61,118 nucleotides of DNA from Terriglobia bacterium (GTDB lineage: Bacteria > Acidobacteriota > Terriglobia > Bryobacterales > Bryobacteraceae): positions 1 through 61,118 of the forward strand of contig JAIQFE010000036.1 of the NCBI GenBank assembly GCA_020073445.1, given 5' to 3'. Below, piece by piece: positions 53,865 to 61,118 of the stretch. The stretch's first letter is position 1; every line of letters starts with the position of its first letter. A model generated the notes under the pieces. That model worked only from the letters and a program-made list of their open reading frames with translations, was not told where the DNA came from and searched no databases. Both the position numbers and the translations under genes were made by a program.

Positions 53865-54667
53865 AATCTGAGTCCGTTCCCGGAGGTTTCTCCCGATACC
53901 AGCTCCAGCACACGCACTCCGTAATGGCCGTCCACCGCCACCACTTCTCCGCGTGCGATCACGCGATCGTTTACCCGGACTTCCACGTTATCGTGCAGCG
54001 CCTGGTCGAGTTCCACAACCGATCCAGCGGTCAGGTTCAGCAGATCCTTCATGCGTATCTGCGTCGCGCCGAAGGAGACCGACACGGGGACCTGGACGTG
54101 CATGAGCATATCGCTCGCCTTGGTCCGGCCGTTTGCCGAGGACGCCGGCGATGGGACGGCAGCCGTGGGCTGCGATTTCTCCTGGCTTCCCAGCGCCTCC
54201 TCGAATTCCGGACTGAGGACACAACCCGTAGCCGGCCACTCGCCGGCGGGATAGCGGATCTCGATCGCGATCCGGGTCCAGTCTTTGGACGGAGCGTCGG
54301 ACAGGCCAGAGTCCTGAGCCGCCGCGCGATTTCCAAAATGTTCTTCCACCGCTTTCGCAAAACAGCGGCTGATCAACGCCCCGGCATCTTCTCGCGTATT
54401 CCCGGAACTGCCGCCACGGCCGAGCTTCTCCCAAGCTTCCATGGGCGCACCAAGAAAGAAGTTCGCCCCGGGATGTGTGCTCAGTCCGCCGGACCACCAC
54501 GTCCAGGATTCCGTATCGTCCTGGGGATCGGGTGTCAGGGACCAGTTGATCCGGATATCTTCGGGACCCGTTTCGGCGAGCGCTTCCGATATCGCGCGCG
54601 TGAACGCGTCGAGAAGTCCGGAGATGAATTGCTGTTTGTCCATCGCTTGGTTCGCTCCGCTAGGCAT
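53861..54667 (-). CDS. fliN: Flagellar motor switch protein FliN with long N-terminal domain
   Basis: 268 residues, AAGGGGA ribosome site. The last ~80 residues are a SpoA/FliN domain: MHVQVPVSVSFGATQIRMKDL, LTAGSVVELDQALHDNVEV, and the conserved VAVDGHYGVRVLEL. The first ~170 residues (KQQFISGLLDAFTRAISEAL, ESWTWWSGGLSTHP) replace the short N-terminus of normal FliN (total about 100-140). They might serve as a FliY-like extra domain, but no CheC phosphatase motif is visible. Directly follows fliA. Confidence 0.82.
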   Translation of the reverse strand: MPSGANQAMDKQQFISGLLDAFTRAISEALAETGPEDIRINWSLTPDPQDDTESWTWWSGGLSTHPGANFFLGAPMEAWEKLGRGGSSGNTREDAGALISRCFAKAVEEHFGNRAAAQDSGLSDAPSKDWTRIAIEIRYPAGEWPATGCVLSPEFEEALGSQEKSQPTAAVPSPASSANGRTKASDMLMHVQVPVSVSFGATQIRMKDLLNLTAGSVVELDQALHDNVEVRVNDRVIARGEVVAVDGHYGVRVLELVSGETSGNGLRL

Positions 54668-55435
54668 CTAGTACGTCCCCTTCGGCGTGGGCCAATGCCG
54701 CCCCAGGTAATTTCGCAACCGCAGGATGGCCTGCGCTTTAATTTGGGAAACACGCGTGATATGCAGATTCAGGATGGGTGCAATCTCGCGAATACCGAGT
54801 TCCTGGCGGTAATACAGATCCAGCACCAAACCTTCCACTTTGGGCATCTTCTTCAAACCTTCGGCGATCAGCTTTTCCAGCTCGGAGCGCTCCAGAAGGC
54901 GCGCCGGCGAATTCTCCTCAGGCGTCGCGATGAAGTGGATCAGGCTGCGCGAGTCCTCGCGCTGCGGCGCTGCGTCCAGGCTGCCGAGGCTGATTCCGCG
55001 CAGTTCCAGCAGCGCTTCCTGATAGGCCTGCAGACTGATTCCAAGCTCGGCCGCAATTTCTTCTTCACCGGGAGCGCGCTGCAAGCGCTGCTCCAGCGCC
55101 CCGATGGTCGCCTGGATGTGTTTCAGGTTCTTGCGCTTGTGCGCGGGAACCCCATCCATGCCACGGATGCTGTCGAGAATCGCGCCGCGGATCTTGTGCT
55201 CCGCGTACGTCTTGAGCTTCACGTTGAACTGCGGATCGAAATTGTCGATGGCGTTGATCAGGCCCACGATGCCGATGGAGATCAAATCTTCCAGGCTCGT
55301 TGAGTCCGGAAGCTTCTCGTGAATCCGCGTGGCTACCCAGCGCACCTGGGGAAGGTGCTCCAGGATGAGCCGTTCCCTTTCGCTCGAGGGCTCGGCCTGC
55401 GGCGCGGAGTACGAGAGTGTGCTGAGACTGGCCAT
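54668..55435 (-). CDS. fliA: Flagellar sigma factor FliA (sigma-28)
   Basis: 255 residues. Sigma region 2: SLEDLISIGIVGLINAIDNF, KLKTYAEHKIRGAILDSIRG; region 3: LGISLQAYQEALLEL; region 4: LYYRQELGIREIAPILNLH, TRVSQIKAQAI. This is the FliA/WhiG group. It should direct late genes such as flbD-motAB, controlled by FlgM. It begins 8 bp after flhF. Confidence 0.94.
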   Translation of the reverse strand: MASLSTLSYSAPQAEPSSERERLILEHLPQVRWVATRIHEKLPDSTSLEDLISIGIVGLINAIDNFDPQFNVKLKTYAEHKIRGAILDSIRGMDGVPAHKRKNLKHIQATIGALEQRLQRAPGEEEIAAELGISLQAYQEALLELRGISLGSLDAAPQREDSRSLIHFIATPEENSPARLLERSELEKLIAEGLKKMPKVEGLVLDLYYRQELGIREIAPILNLHITRVSQIKAQAILRLRNYLGRHWPTPKGTY

Positions 55436-55443
55436 TCTTATCC

Positions 55444-56730
55444 TTACGCCGCCTTGTGCCCGCCCGCCTGGTTTGATCCAGCATGGGTCGCCCGAGCGCG
55501 GGGACGCTCCTGGACCATCTTCAGCAGATCCTCTCCGCTGGCTGCGCGAATATCGTCAGGGATGCGGGGTCCGTTCGACAGGAAAGAGAGCGCCAGCCCC
55601 GCTAGGGCCGCCTCCGAGAATACCGTGCCGAATGTCTCGGTCTCGTCCATTCTTGTGACTAATAGCTTGGAAGGTTGGAAGAGCCGATACCGCTCGATGG
55701 AATTCCGCAGATCGCGAGCCTTCATATAGGCCGGCGCCACCAGGTGCACATCGACGTGGCCGCAGGAGGCTAGCACAGCAGCCAATTTCTCAGCCGCAGG
55801 CTGTTCTTGAGGACTGTAGCCCTGCGTGTCGATGAGAACGCATTCGTTCTTACGCGCGTCCGCTACTAGTTTCGGCAGGTTTTCAAACGAATCCACGGAG
55901 GAGAAGGTGATCGCGGCGGTCGCCAGAGAACCCAAGAGCTGCTGAACTCCCGTACGTGACCGGTCGAGCGAGATCAGTCTCACCGGACGCTGCGCGCTGG
56001 CCGCTATCGCCAGCTTGGCTAAACTCGTTGTTTTACCGCTGCCCGTGGGGCCCACCACCACTGCGACGGCGCCTTTGGCTCCGTTCACACCGAGGCGCGG
56101 CCGAAGGACCACGCGGCTCTCCAGTTCGGCGCGCAGGAATTTCTCCACGCGGGCCGTATCGGATTTCAAAGTCTTCCAGCGATTTTGCGCTCCCGTGGGC
56201 TCCGGGCCCGTGGAAATAAAGAAGGCATCGGTGGCCATGGCGGCTTCCAGGCGATCGGCGATATCTTTGCTAAGAACCGGATCCACTTCCGCCGCGATCA
56301 GGCGTGCGTACAGGTCCGCGGTCTCGGGAACGGATCGCTGTGCCGCCCACGCATTCTTCGCGGATCGCACCAGCAAGCTCTGCAGCTCATCCATTTGCGC
56401 GCGGAGCTTTTCCATCTCGAAAGCTACTTCCGGGCGCGGGGCTTCGACTTGCGGCTTGGATTCCGCAGCCGCCGCGACAGCCGTACGCGTCGCCGGTTTG
56501 GGCGCAGGCACAGGCGTTGCGGCTTTGGGCGCGGGACCGGAACTCATCGCGCCGGCAGCGCCCGCCACGCCCATCACCACTTCATAGCTCGACCCGCTCC
56601 CTGTATCCGGGATCTTCCGGGTGTTCAGAAGCAAGGCTTCCGAGCCCAGCTCCACGCGAGCCTTGGAGATGGCCTCGTCGACGGTCTTGGCGAAATAGGA
56701 CTTGATCTTCATGCCGTTTGCTTCTTTCAT
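55444..56730 (-). CDS. flhF: Flagellar placement GTPase FlhF
   Basis: 428 residues. A basic B domain start (MKIKSYFAKTVDEAISKAR), a helical linker with proline/alanine-rich stretch, then the SRP-type GTPase: VVVGPTGSGKTTSLAKLA, LIDTQGYSPQEQ, KLLVTRMDETETFG. It sets number and position of flagella. The start overlaps the flhA stop (ATGA); ATG at residue 7 (MKIKSYF) is an alternative start. No flhG follows. Confidence 0.92.
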   Translation of the reverse strand: MKEANGMKIKSYFAKTVDEAISKARVELGSEALLLNTRKIPDTGSGSSYEVVMGVAGAAGAMSSGPAPKAATPVPAPKPATRTAVAAAAESKPQVEAPRPEVAFEMEKLRAQMDELQSLLVRSAKNAWAAQRSVPETADLYARLIAAEVDPVLSKDIADRLEAAMATDAFFISTGPEPTGAQNRWKTLKSDTARVEKFLRAELESRVVLRPRLGVNGAKGAVAVVVGPTGSGKTTSLAKLAIAASAQRPVRLISLDRSRTGVQQLLGSLATAAITFSSVDSFENLPKLVADARKNECVLIDTQGYSPQEQPAAEKLAAVLASCGHVDVHLVAPAYMKARDLRNSIERYRLFQPSKLLVTRMDETETFGTVFSEAALAGLALSFLSNGPRIPDDIRAASGEDLLKMVQERPRARATHAGSNQAGGHKAA

Positions 56731-58808
56731 TCAATGACTCCCCGCGACCGCACTTTAACTTCCGGCGGGATTTCGTTGTGCGAGAGCACCGCGAGGTTCG
56801 GCAGGTTGGCTTCTATCAGCTGCCGCAGGAAATAGCGTGTTCCGGAACTGGTTACGATGGCGGCGGACTCGGTCTTCTCCACCCGGCGCTTCATCCGCGT
56901 CAGGATGTCCGTGATCGTTTCGGGCGCCACGCTGGCAACGCTATTCCATTCGCCGTGTTCGACGGTCGATTCCACCGCGCGGTCCAGCGAAGCATCCAGC
57001 AGATAGGCCGACAGTTCCCCTTGCGCATTCACCAGCGGCTGCGTGATGGCGCGGCGGATCGACTGCCTGACGTATTCCGTCAGCAGCACCGGGTTCTTGG
57101 TGGTTTGAGCCGCTTCTCCCATGGCTTCCAGAATTCCTACCGCGTCACGGATTGGCACTCGTTCCCGCAGCAGGTTCTGCAATACTCTTTGGATCGTGGC
57201 TAGGGAGAGCAGTTTTGGTACCAAATCCTCGATGAGCTTGGGATTCTCCTGGGCCACGCGGTCGCAATAGTTCTTGGCGTCCTGCCTGGTGAACAATTCG
57301 TGGGCATGGCGGCGCACGATTTCCGTCAGATGGGTTCCGATGATGCTGACCGGATCCACCACCGTGTATCCCGCGCTGCGAGCCATCGCGGCCTGGTCCT
57401 GTCGAACCCATAAAGCGGGCAGTCCAAAGGCCGGATCGCGGGCTGGTTTGCCGGCGATCCCGGAGTCCGCCGTACCGCTGGAAATAGCCAGTTCATGGCC
57501 TTGCATCAGCTCATAACGTGCGATTTCCATGCCGCGCATCTGGATCACATATTCGCGCGACCGCAGGGCTACGTTGTCCTTCACTTTGACGGCCGGAAGC
57601 AGGTATCCGAGTTGGCCGGCGAGCTGCCGCCGGATGGCCCCCACCCGCAGCAGCAGAGGCGACTGCTGGCCTTGTTCCACCAGGTTTACCAGTCCCAGGC
57701 CGACATCCAGCGACAACGGCTCCAGCTTGAGCAAGCCTTCGAGATTTTCCTTGGCTTTGGGCTCCGCAGCTGTCAGAACCGCGGCTTCTTTGTCAGTTTT
57801 CTGACGCAGCCGCATGGCTGCCACGCCTACGCCGCCGCCCAGCAAAAGGAACGGGACAGTCGGCAAGCCGGGCAACAGGGCCAGGGCGACCAGCACGCCG
57901 CTCGCCAGCATCAAGGGCTGAGCGTTGCCTAAGACCTGCCTCTGGAACTCGGCGCCGAGCGTATCCTCGGAGGCCGTGCGAGTCACGATCAGACCGCCGG
58001 CAATCGAGATCATCAGTGCGGGGATCACGGTAACCAGGCCATCGCCGATGGTCAACACGGTGTAGGTTTCCAGCGCGCGGCGCAGTTCCATGCCGTGCTG
58101 CAGGACGCCGATCAGGAATCCGGCAATGATGTTGATGCCCGTGATCAGGATGCTGGCGATCGCATCCCGCTGGGTGAAACGCGAAGCGCCGTCCATGGCG
58201 CCGTAAAACTCGGCCTCGGAGGCGAGCTGCCTCCGCCGCTTGCGCGCTTCTGCCTCGTCGATGAGTCCGCCGTTGAGATCGGCATCGATCGACATCTGCT
58301 TGCCGGGCAGAGCATCCAATGTGAAACGCGCGGTGACTTCCGAGATGCGCACCGCGCCATGGTTGATGACCACGTACTGGATGGCGATTAATACCAGGAA
58401 GATCACGGCGCCGATGATGTAATTGCCGCCGACGACGAAGCTTCCGAAAGCTTCGATCACATGGCCCGCGGCCGAAATGCCGGTGTTGCCGTTTAACAGG
58501 ATCAGGCGTGCCGAAGAGATGTTCAGAGCCAGCCGGAACATCGTCAGCAAGAGCAGCGTGGTGGGGAAGACGTTGAAATCGACGGCCTTCCGGATGTACA
58601 CCGAAACCAGCAGCACAATCACCGACAGCGTGATGTCCACCACGATCAGGAAATCCAGCAGCATCGACGGCATGGGCATGATGAGCGCCACCACGATCGC
58701 CACCACGGCGAGGGGGACGGCCATCTCGCTCCACCCGATCGGTGAACCGGGTATCGCCAGAAGTTTGGGTTTCGCTGCTACCGCTGCTGTCGGACTTGCT
58801 GTCGCCAT
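56727..58808 (-). CDS. flhA: Flagellar export gate protein FlhA
   Basis: 693 residues. Eight or so membrane helices in the first 330 residues (VALIMPMPSMLLDFLIVVDI; FRLALNISSARLILLNGNTG). The FHIPEP region shows YVVINHGAVRISEVTARFTL, DALPGKQMSIDADLNGGLID. The cytoplasmic domain (LEPLSLDVGLGLVNLVEQG onwards) receives chaperone-cargo complexes. It is the second gene of the block, 15 bp after the sigma-54 activator. Confidence 0.95.
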   Translation of the reverse strand: MATASPTAAVAAKPKLLAIPGSPIGWSEMAVPLAVVAIVVALIMPMPSMLLDFLIVVDITLSVIVLLVSVYIRKAVDFNVFPTTLLLLTMFRLALNISSARLILLNGNTGISAAGHVIEAFGSFVVGGNYIIGAVIFLVLIAIQYVVINHGAVRISEVTARFTLDALPGKQMSIDADLNGGLIDEAEARKRRRQLASEAEFYGAMDGASRFTQRDAIASILITGINIIAGFLIGVLQHGMELRRALETYTVLTIGDGLVTVIPALMISIAGGLIVTRTASEDTLGAEFQRQVLGNAQPLMLASGVLVALALLPGLPTVPFLLLGGGVGVAAMRLRQKTDKEAAVLTAAEPKAKENLEGLLKLEPLSLDVGLGLVNLVEQGQQSPLLLRVGAIRRQLAGQLGYLLPAVKVKDNVALRSREYVIQMRGMEIARYELMQGHELAISSGTADSGIAGKPARDPAFGLPALWVRQDQAAMARSAGYTVVDPVSIIGTHLTEIVRRHAHELFTRQDAKNYCDRVAQENPKLIEDLVPKLLSLATIQRVLQNLLRERVPIRDAVGILEAMGEAAQTTKNPVLLTEYVRQSIRRAITQPLVNAQGELSAYLLDASLDRAVESTVEHGEWNSVASVAPETITDILTRMKRRVEKTESAAIVTSSGTRYFLRQLIEANLPNLAVLSHNEIPPEVKVRSRGVIE

Positions 58809-58823
58809 CTACTTAAACAGGAC

Positions 58824-60338
58824 CTAGGCCGCGCCCGCCAGCGTCTCCTGACCTTTCAGCTTGTAGAGCAACGTGGTGCGCTTGAGGCCCAAGGCCTTGG
58901 CGGCTTTGGCCTTGTTGCCTCCGTGGCGGCGCAGAGCCTGCTCCAGCAGGAGTTTTTCCACTTTTCCCATCAGGTCCTCGAACGGAAGGTCGTCGGTGGG
59001 TATGTCCAGCGGGAACTCGTGTTCGTTGGATGCCGGGCTCCATTCGCGCTTCGAGGATTGCAGATGCTCCTCGATATCGCCCAGGTAAATGGTTTCGCGG
59101 TCGCCGGTCAGGGCTGCCGCCATTTCCATGGCGTGCTCCAGTTGGCGCACGTTGCCCGGCCATTCGAATTCGGTCAGCTTGCGCAGGGCTTCGGCGGTCA
59201 GCTTCTTCTGCGGCAAATCCTCGCGCTGGCACACTCTTTCGATGAAGTGCGCAGCCAGCAGTGGAATGTCGCTGCGGCGCTCCCTGAGTGTCGGAACGCG
59301 AATGGGGATGACGTTCAGCCGGTAATACAGGTCTTCGCGGAAACGCCTTTGTGCCACCGCCTGGTCCAAATTCGTGTTGGACGCCGCTACGATGCGCGCG
59401 TCTACCTTCACAGTTTCCGAGCTGCCAACACGCTGTAACTCCCGCTCCTGCAGCACGCGCAGCAGTTTGGGTTGCAGCATCAACGGCGTTTCGCCGACTT
59501 CGTCCAGGAACAGCGTGCCGCGGTGGGCCTGTTCGAATCGGCCGATCCGGGCACCCACGGCGCCCGTGAACGCTCCTTTTGTATGGCCGAACAGCTCGGC
59601 TTCGATCAGATGTTCCGGCAGCGCTCCGCAGTTGACCGCCACCATCGGTGCTCCCGAACGGCGGCTGGCCATGTGGATGGCTTGAGCGACTCTCTCTTTA
59701 CCGGTGCCCGTCTCTCCGGTGATCAACACAGTCGATTGGCGCGGACCCGCCAGGCGAATGATCGCCCGCAGTTCCCGCATCGGCTGGCTCTCGCCGACCA
59801 GCAGTCTGCTCCAGGTTTCCTGCGATTCGAAGGGACACTTTGCGGCGGCCGCCTGCAGTGCCGCCAAAACACTCGCGGAGATCTCTTCTGCGGAACGGCT
59901 TCCAATTAAATGTTGAAATAAACTCAAGGACGGCCCGATAAGGGATTCGTCGAGATCGCCTTCACGATCCAGGATCACGACGGGAAGGGGACGTACCGCG
60001 TCCTGCGCCGCAGCCAACACCTCTTCCACGAATTCAGATGAAGCCGGGAGTTCAAGCACGATCACCCGGCAGCGCCGTGTGTCCCGCTTCTTCCATTCCG
60101 GTGTATCCGCAGCCGCGAGGGAGGCCTTCAGTCCGCTGAGCCGCGCTACTTCTTCTGCTAGCGCGGTGTCCCTGCCGAGACTAATCCAGAGCATATCGCC
60201 GATTTCCAACTTTCTTAGAGAAAGATTGCTACCTAGAACCTGCAGGGCTTTGGTCACAATCCGGCGACTGCACGTTTCTGTCTCGCCAGTGAGGTCCCCA
60301 CCCAGGTCCTTACCTGTGAATAAGATCGCCAGTTTCAC
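58824..60338 (-). CDS. Sigma-54-dependent flagellar activator (FleQ/FlrA-like)
   Basis: 504 residues. N-terminal ~150 residues resemble a receiver fold without phospho-acceptor motif, as in FleQ. AAA+ domain: Walker A VLITGETGTGKERVA, the sigma-54 contact loop GAFTGA at 255-260, Walker B GTLFLDEVGE, and PTLRERRSDIPLLA. C-terminal Fis-type helix-turn-helix GNKAKAAKALGLKRTTLLYK. At the head of the flhA-to-flgL block it is a likely master regulator of early flagellar genes. Confidence 0.9.
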   Translation of the reverse strand: MKLAILFTGKDLGGDLTGETETCSRRIVTKALQVLGSNLSLRKLEIGDMLWISLGRDTALAEEVARLSGLKASLAAADTPEWKKRDTRRCRVIVLELPASSEFVEEVLAAAQDAVRPLPVVILDREGDLDESLIGPSLSLFQHLIGSRSAEEISASVLAALQAAAAKCPFESQETWSRLLVGESQPMRELRAIIRLAGPRQSTVLITGETGTGKERVAQAIHMASRRSGAPMVAVNCGALPEHLIEAELFGHTKGAFTGAVGARIGRFEQAHRGTLFLDEVGETPLMLQPKLLRVLQERELQRVGSSETVKVDARIVAASNTNLDQAVAQRRFREDLYYRLNVIPIRVPTLRERRSDIPLLAAHFIERVCQREDLPQKKLTAEALRKLTEFEWPGNVRQLEHAMEMAAALTGDRETIYLGDIEEHLQSSKREWSPASNEHEFPLDIPTDDLPFEDLMGKVEKLLLEQALRRHGGNKAKAAKALGLKRTTLLYKLKGQETLAGAA

Positions 60339-60350
60339 CCAAAGGCTTAA

Positions 60351-60379
60351 CCCCGTATGATGCGGGGGGTGACACCCCC
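60351..60379. promoter_or_regulatory. Two competing hairpins between activator and fliS
   Basis: CCCCG (60351-60355) can pair with CGGGG (60363-60367), while GGGGGT (60365-60370) can pair with ACCCCC (60374-60379) around a GAC loop. Both cannot form at once. The stretch lies between two divergent genes and could act in either leader or simply be structured DNA. Confidence 0.4.
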
Positions 60380-60468
60380 ATTTGCGGGTATTCGGAGCTC
60401 AGGCAAAACAGTTTTGGCCTATGAAATCAACACGCGAAAAGCTTCAAAACCGGCTCGGGATTTGCGAT

Positions 60469-61005
60469 ATGAAGTCTGTGCAAAGCCCGGATTTAGTGCA
60501 ACAGGCCCAGCGCGACTACCTGGAGAGCCGCGTTCTCTCGGCCCAACCGGCCGAACTGGTCGAGATGCTCTACCAGGTGGCGATTCAGAGCCTGAAGAAG
60601 GCGATCGGTCATCTCAAAAGCGGCGATGCCCTGGCGCGAGCCGGCGAGATCAGCCGGGCGCAAGAGGCTGTGAATGAGCTGATGGCGGCCCTGGATCACT
60701 CGGTGGGCGCTTCCTTTACCCAAACGCTGGCGTCGCTGTACGCCTATGTTCAGCAACAGATCCTGAAGGGTCACGCCGGAAAATCCGAGGAAGCGTTGCA
60801 GCGCGCAATCGGAATTCTGACCACACTACAGGAAGGCTGGAGCGGGGTTTGCACGGAGCTGGCCAAAGCGAATCAGCCGGTTACGCCTTCCGCGCCCTAT
60901 ATCGAGCCTGAGCAACCAGAGGAACAGCCTGTGGGCGCCGGGGACCGTTCGGGCGGTTACTATCAGGAAGCCATTCCGGTCACGTCGCGCGGCTGGAGCG
61001 CCTAA
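60469..61005 (+). CDS. fliS: Flagellin export chaperone FliS with C-terminal extension
   Basis: 178 residues from ATG 60469; ATG 60421 and TTG 60382 lie upstream in frame. The FliS pattern is YLESRVLSAQPAELVEMLYQ, AIQSLKKAIGHL, ISRAQEAVNELMAALDHSVG, SLYAYVQQQI. It stops flagellin from polymerising inside the cell. The last ~45 residues (EPEQPEEQPVGAGDRSGGYY) are an extra flexible tail. Confidence 0.9.
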   Translation: MKSVQSPDLVQQAQRDYLESRVLSAQPAELVEMLYQVAIQSLKKAIGHLKSGDALARAGEISRAQEAVNELMAALDHSVGASFTQTLASLYAYVQQQILKGHAGKSEEALQRAIGILTTLQEGWSGVCTELAKANQPVTPSAPYIEPEQPEEQPVGAGDRSGGYYQEAIPVTSRGWSA

Positions 61006-61068
61006 ACCGCCTCTTTTTTGCCGGCACGATTGGCCGCGTTCCCGACGTACTGCTACCCTTAACTCTGC

Positions 61069-61118
61069 ATGCTTCGGAAGCGATTTGAATGGAAGTTCCG
61101 TAACAAGACTCTGCAACT
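61069..61118 (+). CDS. folP: N-terminal start of a gene, possibly dihydropteroate synthase
   Basis: ATG 61069 opens a frame MLRKRFEWKFRNKTLQ that runs off the window. The pattern 'RFEW+FR-+TL-LG' is how many acidobacterial folP proteins begin, so dihydropteroate synthase is a reasonable guess, though 16 codons cannot prove it. A weak TACCCT box 9 bases before the ATG suggests a very short leader. Confidence 0.35.
   Translation, partial: MLRKRFEWKFRNKTLQ

Noticed and set aside
53924-55303. 459-residue plus-strand open frame
   Set aside because: Runs opposite to fliN and fliA; it is a high-GC shadow.
61030-61055. GGCACGATTGG stretch after fliS as a sigma-54 promoter
   Set aside because: Spacing between the GG and GC pairs is wrong.

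Overview
The window looks like a chromosomal segment of an Acidobacteriota genome, most likely of the Bryobacterales/'Solibacter' type. The pointers are a MacB/FtsX-like permease of the 'acidobacterial duplicated orphan permease' kind, several paralogues of two secreted protein families typical of that group (DUF6152 and a GHWEG-motif family), high G+C codon use throughout, and REP-like palindromes between genes. No database search was possible; names rest on motifs, length and neighbourhood.

Layout. 1-271: the end of an insertion sequence (transposase N-terminus plus terminal repeat) beside what may be the tail of an interrupted gene. 368-6858 (minus): SAM methyltransferase, IMP dehydrogenase, a small membrane protein, and a GntR(YtrA-type)-slipin-permease operon with a strong, operator-covered and almost leaderless promoter. 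6950-13851: EF-P with an unusual loop tip, a response regulator with a PP2C phosphatase output, and a tightly overlapping operon (small membrane protein, methylmalonyl-CoA mutase large subunit, trmFO, xerC, then a nucleotidyltransferase-like gene). 13872-20209 (plus): short penicillin-acylase-like hydrolase, a PD-(D/E)XK nuclease-like protein with an unknown partner, a glycolate/lactate oxidase-type flavoprotein, greA and a CDP-alcohol phosphatidyltransferase.

20206-32557: a TTG-start MmgE/PrpD gene, then two parallel copies of a secreted gene module. Each copy reads B-type GHWEG protein, A-type GHWEG protein, DUF6152 protein; the second copy carries an extra DUF6152 and an extra A gene. The B genes share a promoter sequence. 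The second copy is divergent from a copper-type P1B ATPase followed by a universal stress protein. All five mature GHWEG proteins have exactly two cysteines, and the three DUF6152 proteins would start with His-His after signal cleavage. Together this could be an undescribed periplasmic metal- or redox-linked system. Between the two copies sits an M48 protease fused to a beta-rich domain, with an apparent frameshift at its signal peptide. 32562-36235: a 107-bp nested-palindrome element, a LigB-LigA fusion dioxygenase, a cytochrome c-like protein and an HtrA protease with a good terminator.

36322-61005: a large flagellar region. A degenerate GGDEF protein faces the flgBC-fliEFGHIJ basal-body/export operon. 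Then come fliD, flagellin (with several dyads upstream), an orphan gene and flbD-motAB (each behind a sigma-28-like promoter), fliM, and the late block flhA-flhF-fliA-fliN-x-flgM-flgN-flgK-flgL led by a sigma-54 activator, with fliS divergent. FliM lacks the usual CheY-binding N-terminus, and FliN has a long extra N-terminal domain. Hook, rod and several export genes (flgE, flgD, fliK, flhB, fliPQR) are not in the window. The last 50 bases appear to begin folP.
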